A stretch of DNA of 7,169 nucleotides from Chitinophagaceae bacterium (GTDB taxonomy: Bacteria; Bacteroidota; Bacteroidia; Chitinophagales; Chitinophagaceae). A program made the position numbers and the translations under genes. Below are positions 1 through 5,721 of this stretch, in pieces (the first letter of the stretch is position 1; each line of letters begins with the position of its first letter). Location of the stretch: assembly GCA_025963615.1 (NCBI GenBank), contig JAOQAL010000479.1, positions 1-7,169 of the forward strand. The letters run 5' to 3'. The notes beneath the pieces were generated by a model. It made no database searches. It was not told the origin of the DNA and saw only the letters and a program-made list of their open reading frames with translations.

Positions 1-21
1 CGGGGACTCCTATAGCGGGTA

Positions 22-54
22 AGAAATAAAAAGACCCCTGGTATCGGGGGTCTT
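22..54 (-). terminator. Intrinsic terminator downstream of the DUF2795 gene
   Basis: An 8-bp perfect stem, AAGACCCC (31-38) with GGGGTCTT (47-54), encloses an 8-nt loop. Read on the minus strand, the stem runs directly into TTTTTATTTC (about 21-33), the U-rich tail of a Rho-independent terminator. On the plus strand the stem is followed by TCTTCAATTC, a much poorer tail, so the minus orientation is preferred. It lies about 45 bases past the stop of the minus-strand gene at 101-325. Confidence 0.85.
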
Positions 55-72
55 CAATTCTATAGGTTCCAT

Positions 73-100
73 GGCTGGAAGCTGACGGCTCACAGCTTTT
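73..100. repeat. Degenerate heptamer-phased repeat just after the DUF2795 stop
   Basis: The bases fall into 7-bp units: ggctgga, agctgac, ggctcac, agctttt. They share a GCT core at constant phase. The stretch also contains an inverted repeat, AAGCTG (79-84) with CAGCTT (93-98). It lies between the stop codon of the DUF2795 gene and its terminator. The 7-bp period matches the clearer (ccagtat)n array at 1211-1242, although the sequence differs. With only four degenerate units this could be chance. Confidence 0.4.
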
Positions 101-325
101 CTAATACTCATCTTCATTGAACAGGAAATCCTCCTGTGTAGGATAATCCGGCCAAATGTCTTCGATCGTTTCATATACATCGCCGCCTTCATCTTCAAGT
201 TCCTGGAGGTTTTCCACTACTTCAATGGGAGCGCCGCTACGGATTGAGTAATCAATCAGTTCGTCTTTTGTCGCCGGCCAGGGCGCATCTTCTAAATAAG
301 AGGCTAGTTCAAGTGTCCAAAACAT
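101..325 (-). CDS. DUF2795 domain-containing small acidic protein
   Basis: This 74-residue protein is recognised as the short DUF2795 type common in Bacteroidota. The function of the family is not known and none is assigned. It starts MFWTLELASYLEDAPWPATK, followed by a DELIDYSIRSGAP helix-like segment typical of the domain (about residues 21-33). The second half is very acidic and ends in NEDEY. There is no signal peptide or membrane segment, so it is presumably cytoplasmic. The ATG at 325 is the natural start: the family usually begins MFWT, and a full TTTG-N19-TACATTTG promoter lies about 70-100 bases upstream. An intrinsic terminator follows at 22-54, so the gene appears to be a single-gene transcription unit. 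It is divergent from the lolD-type gene. Confidence 0.9.
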   Translation of the reverse strand: MFWTLELASYLEDAPWPATKDELIDYSIRSGAPIEVVENLQELEDEGGDVYETIEDIWPDYPTQEDFLFNEDEY

Positions 326-396
326 TCTTCAAAAGGGTTTTAACTTTTCTGGAAAAATAGGGTGGAAGATTTTGGAATCTGCCCCCTTATTTTCCG

Positions 397-427
397 CAAA
401 TGTAGTTTTATTAACGAATTTTCCAAA
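397..427 (-). promoter_or_regulatory. Bacteroidota-type promoter for the DUF2795 gene
   Basis: Read on the minus strand, TTTG (427-424) is followed by exactly 19 nt and then TACATTTG (404-397). This is a full match to the Bacteroidota housekeeping consensus TTTG at -33 and TAnnTTTG at -7. The predicted transcription start is near 391, giving a leader of about 65 nt before the ATG at 325. The match is seen in the sequence; the promoter role is inferred from the known consensus. Confidence 0.75.
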
Positions 428-488
428 TCTGAGTTGTGAGACGGGGATAAATGATTTCCTAAAACTTAGCACTTTAATTTTATTGGTT

Positions 489-519
489 TTTGTTTACGGC
501 CTGTATTTACTGATATTTG
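489..519 (+). promoter_or_regulatory. Bacteroidota-type promoter for the lolD-type gene
   Basis: TTTG at 489-492 is followed by exactly 19 nt and then GATATTTG at 512-519. This differs from the TAnnTTTG consensus only at the first base. The predicted transcription start is about 523-526, giving a leader of roughly 20 nt before the ATG at 545. The placement also argues against the upstream in-frame TTG at 521 as a start codon, because it would lie at or before the transcription start. Confidence 0.65.
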
Positions 520-544
520 ATTGATAAAATGGGATTATAGCTGC

Positions 545-1204
545 ATGTTAACCGGGAAAAATATCTATAAAAAATACGGCACGGTCCAGGTGCTCAGGGG
601 CGTGGATATAACAATTCAGAAAGGTGAAATTGTAAGCATTGTTGGTTCCTCTGGAGCAGGGAAAAGTACGTTATTGCATATCCTCGGTACCCTGGATAAG
701 GCGGATCAAGGCGCTGTGAACATGAATGGTACGGCTATCAGTTCATTGCAAGGAAAGAAAATGGCTGCTTTCCGTAACCGGCATATTGGATTTGTGTTCC
801 AGTTCCACCATCTATTGCCGGAATTGACAGCGCTGGAAATTGTTTGCATTCCCGGATGGCTTGCAGGCAAAACAAAGAAAGCCTTAGCATAAAGGGCCAT
901 GGAGTTGCTCAAAATGCTTGGCTTAGGCCAGCGAATGGATAATAAACCAAACCAGCTTTCTGGCGGAGAACAGCAACGGGTAGCAGTGGCGAGGGCTTTG
1001 ATCAATAACCCGGATATTGTTTTCGCTGATGAGCCGACAGGTAACCTGGATTCTGCCAATGCCAATGAACTGCACCAGCTTTTCCTGGACCTTCGCAACA
1101 AATTCAACCAGACTTTTTTAATCGTTACTCATAATGAAGAACTGGCAAAACTTGGCGACCGTATTTTGTATATGAAGGATGGGAGAATACTGGATGCTGG
1201 ATGA
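545..1204 (+). pseudogene. lolD: LolD-type ABC transporter ATPase, interrupted by an in-frame TAA
   Basis: LolD is the cytoplasmic ATPase of the LolCDE machine that extracts lipoproteins from the inner membrane. Read through the stop, the frame gives about 219 codons, the normal family length. Visible motifs are Walker [10 protein letters not shown] (34-42), Q-loop FVFQ (Q86), signature LSGGE (138-142), Walker B VFADEP (E163), D-loop GNLD (166-169) and the H-loop histidine (H196). Codon 116 (890-892) is TAA between KKALA and RAMELL. The flanking frames are identical, so this is a nonsense substitution (perhaps from GAA) and not an indel. It leaves 545-892 (Walker A and Q-loop) and 899-1204 (signature to H-loop). 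The second half begins with an ATG six bases after the stop, so reinitiation is conceivable. I chose ATG 545 because [12 protein letters not shown] fits the family start. No permease gene is adjacent. The cause may be sequence error, strain-specific decay or, less likely, a working split protein. Confidence 0.85.
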
Positions 1205-1210
1205 TTGATG

Positions 1211-1242
1211 CCAGTATCCAGTATCCAGTATCTAGTATCCAG
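1211..1242. repeat. (ccagtat)n heptamer tandem array at a convergent gene junction
   Basis: Three perfect ccagtat units (1211-1217, 1218-1224, 1225-1231) are followed by ctagtat (1232-1238) and a partial ccag (1239-1242). The array starts seven bases after the lolD-type stop. It contains the stop codon and last codons of the convergent adenosyltransferase gene. Upstream, atactggat (1187-1195) is the reverse complement of atccagtat (1216-1224 and 1223-1231), so alternative hairpins spanning the junction are possible. No U-run follows, so it is not a classical intrinsic terminator. Confidence 0.85.
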
Positions 1243-1804
1243 CCCCCAGTCTCGCCTTCCATGGAATTTCTTCAATACCCAGTTGATGACCTGTATAGCG
1301 GGCCAGTATAAATAAATAATCGCTAAGGCGATTGAGATATTTTAAGATAACAGGTTCCGTTTCGTGTTTTTCAATTTCCAGTCTTACGACACAACGTTCT
1401 GCACGGCGGCAAATACAACGGGCTATATGCAGATGTGAAACAGCTATATGACCTCCCGGTAAAATGAAGTTTTTCATGGGTGGTATCTTTTCATTCATTA
1501 TATCAATTTCACTTTCTAACAGTGCAATGTCTGTTTCTTTCAGATCCGGAATTTTCATTTTGGGGTCTTTAACTGGATCACAGGCAAGAGAAGAACCGAT
1601 AGTAAATAAACGATCCTGTATCTCTGATAAAATTTTACGGCTTTGTTCATTACTTACCAAATCCCTGCATAGACCGATATAAGAATTTAATTCATCAATG
1701 GTACCATAAGCTTCAATACGAAGATGTGATTTGGGAATTTTAGTTCCACCAATTAAAGAGGTCGTTCCTTTATCCCCGGTTTTTGTATAGATTTTATAAG
1801 CCAT
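1232..1804 (-). CDS. pduO: PduO-type cob(I)alamin / cob(I)yrinic acid a,c-diamide adenosyltransferase
   Basis: This 190-residue cytoplasmic enzyme transfers the adenosyl group of ATP to reduced cobalt, making adenosylcobalamin or its precursors for B12-dependent enzymes. Family motifs appear in order: the N-terminal ATP-binding TKTGDKGTTSL (7-17), RIEAYGTIDELNS (29-41), FILPGG (113-118), HIARCICRRAER (126-137) with the conserved arginines, and LNRLSDYLFILAR (157-169). It is the single-domain version, without the extra C-terminal domain of Salmonella PduO. The ATG at 1804 gives the standard MAYKIYTKTGDKG start. It lies 69 bases after the ABC ATPase stop on the same strand and is probably co-transcribed with it. 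The last residues (GAGY and the TAG stop) are encoded by the heptamer array at 1211-1242, so the extreme C-terminus looks shaped by the repeat. The symbol names the family; mmaB or cobO could equally be used. Confidence 0.93.
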   Translation of the reverse strand: MAYKIYTKTGDKGTTSLIGGTKIPKSHLRIEAYGTIDELNSYIGLCRDLVSNEQSRKILSEIQDRLFTIGSSLACDPVKDPKMKIPDLKETDIALLESEIDIMNEKIPPMKNFILPGGHIAVSHLHIARCICRRAERCVVRLEIEKHETEPVILKYLNRLSDYLFILARYTGHQLGIEEIPWKARLGAGY

Positions 1805-1873
1805 ACCCTGACTCCCGTTACGGGATTTTTATGAATGAAGATTAAAATCCAACTACATAAGAACGGAATAACC

Positions 1874-2587
1874 TTAGGCTGGCAGAAACTCGCCTCTTGT
1901 TGCGGGGCTTTGTTTGTCACTTTCAACCAAACCATCCCTTAATCTTACAATTCTGTTGGCATAGTTAGCTATATCTTCTTCGTGTGTGACCAGGATTACC
2001 GTGTTGCCATTCGCATGTATTTTACCAAAAATGCTCATGATCTCATAACTCGTTTTGGTATCCAGGTTACCAGTTGGTTCGTCTGCAAGAATGATTGAAG
2101 GATCGTTAACAAGGGCCCTTGCTATCGCTACCCGCTGGCACTGTCCGCCGGATAATTCATTTGGTTTGTGAGAACTGCGGTCAGTAAGGCTTACCAGGTC
2201 CAGCACATGCAGGGCCTTTTCAATCCGTCTTTTTTTATTTAAACCGGCATATACCAATGGAAGGGCTACATTCTCCAAAGCGCTAAGCCGTGGTAATAAG
2301 TTGAATTGCTGGAATACAAAGCCGATTTCCTTATTCCGTACATCAGCAAGTGCATTATCCTCCATTTTACTTACGTCATGGCCATTTAAAACATATTTTC
2401 CCGCGGTGGGAGAATCAAGACAGCCCAGGATATTCATGAGTGTACTTTTTCCTGAACCGGATGGACCCATAAGGGCCACGTATTCGTTCTTAGCAATATT
2501 CAAAGAGACACCCTTTAACACCTGTAAATCCATGTGGGCCATGAAATAACTTTTTTTGATATCATCAAGATTTATCATCGAACTCAT
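1874..2587 (-). CDS. MacB/LolD-family ABC transporter ATP-binding protein
   Basis: This 237-residue nucleotide-binding subunit belongs to the MacB/LolD/FtsE-like group of ABC exporters and would work in the cytoplasm with an FtsX-fold permease. Motifs are Walker [10 protein letters not shown] (41-49), Q-loop FVFQQ (Q93), signature LSGGQ (145-149), Walker B IILADEP (E170), D-loop GNLD (173-176) and the H-loop histidine (H202), all intact. Residue 150 is Cys where the family mostly has Gln or Arg (LSGGQ-C-QRV). The residue is not catalytic. The start may be ATG 2587 (MSSMINL) or the in-frame ATG 2578 (MINL), which better matches the compact family N-terminus. No permease gene is adjacent. It lies between gatC (107 bases upstream) and the adenosyltransferase gene (69 bases downstream) on the same strand. 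The substrate cannot be read from the sequence. It is a separate gene from the broken lolD at 545-1204 and differs clearly from it in sequence. Confidence 0.92.
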   Translation of the reverse strand: MSSMINLDDIKKSYFMAHMDLQVLKGVSLNIAKNEYVALMGPSGSGKSTLMNILGCLDSPTAGKYVLNGHDVSKMEDNALADVRNKEIGFVFQQFNLLPRLSALENVALPLVYAGLNKKRRIEKALHVLDLVSLTDRSSHKPNELSGGQCQRVAIARALVNDPSIILADEPTGNLDTKTSYEIMSIFGKIHANGNTVILVTHEEDIANYANRIVRLRDGLVESDKQSPATRGEFLPA

Positions 2588-2694
2588 AGTACTTCAAATG
2601 CCCCTGGAAGGGTATTAAAAAGATTGTTTAATTTTTTTTCAACTTATCCAATAAGTAAATCTAAGAAACCTATTCAGTATTTGCCCGGCAGGTA

Positions 2695-2985
2695 TCATTT
2701 TTTTATAACCTTCGGCACCTTGAAAAACCGGCCGTCGTGCAAGGGTGCATTCTGCAAAGCCGCTTCCCGGGATATTGACCCTTTGATCTCATCTTCTCTC
2801 AGCACATTCACTTCATCGGACATATGCAATAGTGGTTTCACACCTGTTGTATCCAGTTCATTCAGTTTCTCAACAAAAGCGATCATTTTTTGCAAATCAT
2901 CCTTAATTTCTGTTTTCTGTTCCTCATTAAAATGAAGCTTTGCCAGGTGAGCCAATTTATCAACCAGGGCATCATTTACTTCCAT
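2695..2985 (-). CDS. gatC: Asp-tRNA(Asn)/Glu-tRNA(Gln) amidotransferase subunit GatC
   Basis: GatC is the small subunit of the GatCAB complex, which amidates misacylated Glu-tRNA(Gln) and/or Asp-tRNA(Asn). It stabilises GatA and wraps between GatA and GatB. The protein has 96 residues, the usual GatC length. It shows the N-terminal helix VDKLAHLAKLHF (8-19), the helix ending FVEKLNELDTTGVKP (37-51), the conserved LREDE (62-66) and the C-terminal DGRFFKVPKVI (84-94). No gatA or gatB is in this window, so the subunits are encoded apart, as often in this phylum. The ATG at 2985 is the only sensible start and gives a complete first helix. The gene is divergent from trpS across a 184-base intergenic region and is followed on its strand by the ABC ATPase and adenosyltransferase genes. 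Confidence 0.95.
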   Translation of the reverse strand: MEVNDALVDKLAHLAKLHFNEEQKTEIKDDLQKMIAFVEKLNELDTTGVKPLLHMSDEVNVLREDEIKGSISREAALQNAPLHDGRFFKVPKVIKK

Positions 2986-3169
2986 CCGGCAAATATAGTT
3001 ATGGTTTTGCGTTTATTGCCCATTGTTTGATGAATGGAATGATACAGCCCGGCAGTAAAAAAGTTGGGAAACAGGCGGTTTAAACGGCATTTTTTCCAGG
3101 CAATTTGAACGGGGTCCGGTCTTAGGCCCCAAGCCATAAACCCAAAACTCTTATTATCTTCGCCGCCTC

Positions 3170-4168
3170 ATGAAAAAGGAAACTGTTCTCAGCGGGATAA
3201 GGCCTACCGGCTTTGTGCACCTTGGAAATTATTTCGGTGCCATGCGCAACTGGGTGCGCATGCAGGACGAATATGATTGTTACTACTGTATCGTCGACTG
3301 GCATAGTCTGACTACGCATCCGGATACCAGGGAACTACAAAACAACGTACTTCGGCTTCTCAGTGAACTGCTGGCTTCGGGCCTTGATCCGGAACGATGT
3401 GTACTGTATGTTCAGAGTGATGTTCCGGAAATAGCCGAGCTATACCTGTACCTGAATATGCTTTCTTACAAAGGCGAACTGGAAAAAACGGTTACATTTA
3501 AAGATAAAGTAAGGCAGCAACCGGATAATGTTAATGCCGGCTTACTGACCTACCCGGTATTGCAGGCAGCGGATATCCTGGTGCATCGGGCGTTAAAAGT
3601 ACCGGTTGGGAAAGACCAGGAACAGCATATTGAAATGACAAGAAATTTTGCGGAACGGTTTAACCACCGCTATGGGGAAGTCTTTCCAATGCCGAAAGCG
3701 TTTAGTTATGGTAGTGAGTTAATAAAAATCATGAGCCTTGATGGAACCGGAAAGATGAGCAAAAGTGAGAACCAGATGGCTACGCTGTATCTGGCCGATG
3801 ATGATGAATTGATAACTCAGAAAATAAAAAAGGCTAAAAGCGATACGCTGCCGGTTGAACCCAATTCAAAAAAAACGGATGCGGTAGAAAATCTTTTTGG
3901 TTTGATGCGGCTGGTGAGCACCCAGGATGTGGTTGAAAAATTTGAAGCTGATTTCAATAACTGTAGTATCCGGTATGGTGATATGAAGGCACAATTGGGT
4001 GAGGATATGGTAAAATTTATTAGACCGCTACGGGACCAGGCAAAAGCCCTCCGTGCTGACGACAAATACCTGAAAGAAGTGATGGAAATGGGGGCTGAAA
4101 AAGCTCGTAAAAGCGCTAAGGCAACCATGAAACTGGTTCGTAACGCTATCGGACTAAAATATTTTTGA
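3170..4168 (+). CDS. trpS: Tryptophan--tRNA ligase (TrpRS)
   Basis: This class I aminoacyl-tRNA synthetase charges tRNA(Trp) with tryptophan in the cytoplasm. It has 332 residues, the normal bacterial length. The HIGH-type motif appears as H17-L-G-N20 in PTGFVHLGNYFGA, and KMSKS is intact at 195-199 (GTGKMSKS). Between them are the tryptophan-pocket segment YPVLQAADIL (128-137) and GKDQEQH (147-153), typical of TrpRS. The C-terminal half is helical, as expected of the anticodon-binding region. The ATG at 3170 gives the usual short N-terminus (MKKETVLSGIRPTG). No TAnnTTTG promoter was found directly upstream. A possible 6-bp hairpin (GGGGTC 3111-3116 with GGCCCC 3125-3130) lies in the leader, but no Trp-rich leader peptide was seen. 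It is a complete gene, 103 bases ahead of the kinase gene on the same strand. Confidence 0.97.
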   Translation: MKKETVLSGIRPTGFVHLGNYFGAMRNWVRMQDEYDCYYCIVDWHSLTTHPDTRELQNNVLRLLSELLASGLDPERCVLYVQSDVPEIAELYLYLNMLSYKGELEKTVTFKDKVRQQPDNVNAGLLTYPVLQAADILVHRALKVPVGKDQEQHIEMTRNFAERFNHRYGEVFPMPKAFSYGSELIKIMSLDGTGKMSKSENQMATLYLADDDELITQKIKKAKSDTLPVEPNSKKTDAVENLFGLMRLVSTQDVVEKFEADFNNCSIRYGDMKAQLGEDMVKFIRPLRDQAKALRADDKYLKEVMEMGAEKARKSAKATMKLVRNAIGLKYF

Positions 4169-4179
4169 TTTATTTTCAT

Positions 4180-4223
4180 TGCCGGTCATTCAATAGTGAT
4201 AATTCAATACTTTTAATGCCGGT
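4180..4223. repeat. Nested direct repeats in the trpS-kinase intergenic region
   Basis: TGCCGGT occurs at 4180-4186 and 4217-4223. Between these copies, ATTCAATA occurs at 4188-4195 and 4202-4209, 14 bases apart start to start. All copies are exact and in direct orientation. They lie just past the trpS stop and about 50-90 bases before the kinase ATG, where an operator could sit. No hairpin or terminator is formed. A regulatory role is only inference. Confidence 0.4.
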
Positions 4224-4271
4224 TGATTTTTCCGAACTAAAATATTATCCGTCTTTTGGTCGGAACAGGGC

Positions 4272-4907
4272 ATGGCAAAAGCAAAGAAACCAAAACACAT
4301 AGCTATCGCGGGCAATATAGGTGCCGGCAAAACTACCCTGACGGAATTGCTAAGCAAGCATTATAAATGGATTCCCCATTTTGAAGATGTAGATCATAAT
4401 CCATACCTGATGGATTTTTATGAGGATATGCCCCGCTGGAGTTTTAACCTGCAGATCTATTTTTTAAATACCCGCTTACGCCAACTGGTGGAATTACACC
4501 ATGGCAGCGAAACCGTAATACAGGACAGAACGATTTATGAAGATGCACACATCTTTGCTCCTAACCTTCACGAGATGGGCCTGATGAGTAAAAGGGATTT
4601 TGACAATTACTTTAATTTCTTTCAGACGCTGAAACAAATGGTGCAACCTCCTGACCTGCTGATTTACCTGCAGGCCTCCGTGCCTACTTTGGTTGGCCAG
4701 ATACAAAAAAGAGGAAGGGAATATGAAGAAAATATCCGGCTTGATTACCTCAAAAAGCTAAATGAATATTATAACAAGTGGATCGATTCTTACAAGGAGG
4801 GCCCCTTACTCGTTATTAATATTGATAAAAATAAATTCCCCGAAAGTGACGAACATCTTGGCGAGATTATCCGTAAAGTGGATAGCCAGTTGTATGGGCT
4901 GTTTTAA
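4272..4907 (+). CDS. Deoxynucleoside kinase (dNK/dGK family)
   Basis: This enzyme phosphorylates deoxynucleosides to their monophosphates in nucleotide salvage and acts in the cytoplasm. It has 211 residues, within the family range. The P-loop is GNIGAGKT (14-21). The EDVDHNPYL segment (38-46) resembles the substrate-site region of bacterial deoxyguanosine/deoxyadenosine kinases. Q61 in FNLQIYFL is the likely base-recognition glutamine, D85-R86 in QDRTIYED is the DR(S/T) motif, and KRGREYE (147-153) is the arginine-rich LID. The sequence suggests a purine-preferring enzyme (deoxyadenosine/deoxyguanosine type), but specificity cannot be settled by eye. The ATG at 4272 gives a short lysine-rich lead (MAKAKKPKHIAIAGN) before the first strand, usual for the family. 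The gene lies 103 bases after trpS and converges on the DUF922 gene. Confidence 0.93.
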   Translation: MAKAKKPKHIAIAGNIGAGKTTLTELLSKHYKWIPHFEDVDHNPYLMDFYEDMPRWSFNLQIYFLNTRLRQLVELHHGSETVIQDRTIYEDAHIFAPNLHEMGLMSKRDFDNYFNFFQTLKQMVQPPDLLIYLQASVPTLVGQIQKRGREYEENIRLDYLKKLNEYYNKWIDSYKEGPLLVINIDKNKFPESDEHLGEIIRKVDSQLYGLF

Positions 4908-5042
4908 TTGAATTATATTCCCCCTTTTTCTAATACTAATCATACTTTCATTCTATCGGCAAGCTCCCGGCAGAGAATTGTTATTTATACTATAATTCCT
5001 TAAAACAGCACAGAGAAGATATTTTGCAAAGTAGCGTTTAAA

Positions 5043-5600
5043 TTATTGATCATTGTAGTTGCTGAATTCCTTAGATTGCTCCAGCATCTTTTCAATTTTC
5101 TTCAACCATTCTTCCTGTTTTGGTTTTATGCGGCTATAGTCTGTTTCCCCGTCATAATCCTGCTGAAAGCGTTCTTTTTCTTTCATGACATCTGAATAAA
5201 TCTTTCGCAGGTCATTTCGGTACGTATTTTTATCGAATGAATATTCCCTGAGCGCTTTCACAAATTTCCGGGTGAAGATCTCTGCAATATCAAAGTGGCC
5301 CTGCTCATGCGATAGAATATAATCATTCTTATAACGTCCCCATGACTTTGCTTTTGAAAATTTACAGGTGATAACATAGGTTGGATTACTATCCCGGATA
5401 TGATACTCAAATCCGATCTGAGTACTGGTAGATGCTGCGGCGCCAGACCGGCTGTCTGGTGCCGCCAGGTAGTCCTGCCATTTCAGTTTCCTGCCAGCCG
5501 ACCATTTGATAAGATCTTCTTCCTGTTGCGCATTAATAATAAGAGGCAACAGGAATACCAATGCGGGTATAATCAAACTTCGCTTAACCATAGTTTTCAT
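5043..5600 (-). CDS. Secreted DUF922 protein, putative zinc peptidase with HEQGH motif
   Basis: This 185-residue protein carries an N-terminal signal peptide: basic KR at 6-7, a hydrophobic core at about 8-22, and likely cleavage after A24 (INA|QQ). It is therefore periplasmic or otherwise exported. The mature part has the DUF922-like pattern: a WSAGRKLKWQDYLAAPD opening (33-49), a strand-rich stretch, and SHEQGHFDIAE (97-107), in which H98-E99-x-x-H102 is the classical zinc-metallopeptidase signature. The tail (about 120-185) is charged and helical, with many Lys and Glu. DUF922 members are described as predicted secreted Zn-dependent proteases; catalytic activity and substrate are not known to me. 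The start may be M1 or M4 (MKTMVK), both before the signal peptide. It stands alone between the convergent kinase gene and the pckA terminator. No promoter consensus was found upstream. Confidence 0.85.
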   Translation of the reverse strand: MKTMVKRSLIIPALVFLLPLIINAQQEEDLIKWSAGRKLKWQDYLAAPDSRSGAAASTSTQIGFEYHIRDSNPTYVITCKFSKAKSWGRYKNDYILSHEQGHFDIAEIFTRKFVKALREYSFDKNTYRNDLRKIYSDVMKEKERFQQDYDGETDYSRIKPKQEEWLKKIEKMLEQSKEFSNYNDQ

Positions 5601-5655
5601 TAAACGGTAACCTGGATTAAAAATTTTATTCTATATGGTCCAGGGAGGTTAAAGA

Positions 5656-5693
5656 AAATAAAAAACCCCGTCGTGGCCATCGGCTGGACGGGG
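5656..5693 (-). terminator. Intrinsic terminator of pckA
   Basis: CCCCGTC (5666-5672) pairs perfectly with GACGGGG (5687-5693). An inner GCC/GGC stem (5676-5678 with 5682-5684) sits round an ATC loop. On the minus strand the hairpin runs straight into TTTTTTATTTTC (5665 downwards), a strong U-tract. It lies 29 bases past the pckA stop and in front of the DUF922 gene, so it should insulate the two. Confidence 0.93.
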
Positions 5694-5721
5694 TAGGGCA
5701 AACAATCATTGATCCCGTTGT

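Noticed and set aside
521..544. TTG at 521 as an upstream start of the lolD-type gene
   Set aside because: It would add MIKWDYSC, unlike the family N-terminus, and lies at or before the predicted transcription start. ATG 545 fits both the family and the promoter.
706..1107. Long minus-strand ORF opposite the lolD-type gene
   Set aside because: It is an antisense shadow with no family resemblance, covering a region with clear ABC motifs on the plus strand.
2642..2656. Perfect inverted repeat ACTTAT-CCA-ATAAGT between gatC and the ABC ATPase gene as a gatC terminator
   Set aside because: It has a weak, all-AT-rich stem. On the minus strand it is followed by TTGAAAAAAAA, not a U-tract.
2990..2997. 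TATATTTG (minus strand) as a -7 promoter box for gatC
   Set aside because: The 8-mer matches TAnnTTTG, but there is no TTTG at the expected -33 spacing, and it would make the mRNA leaderless at the ATG. It is probably a chance match in AT-rich DNA.
3111..3130. Hairpin GGGGTC/GGCCCC before trpS as an attenuator or T-box-like element
   Set aside because: It has only six pairs including a wobble, no U-run, no Trp-codon leader peptide, and no T-box signature.
3817..4179. Minus-strand ORF of about 120 codons opposite trpS
   Set aside because: The composition is that of a reverse-complement shadow (Ser/Phe/Arg-rich), and the plus strand encodes the conserved TrpRS C-terminal half.
4908..5042. Convergent gap between the kinase and DUF922 genes as a site for a small RNA or terminator
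   Set aside because: Only a weak 5-bp inverted repeat (GAATT...AATTC) with a long loop is visible. Nothing in it supports a feature.
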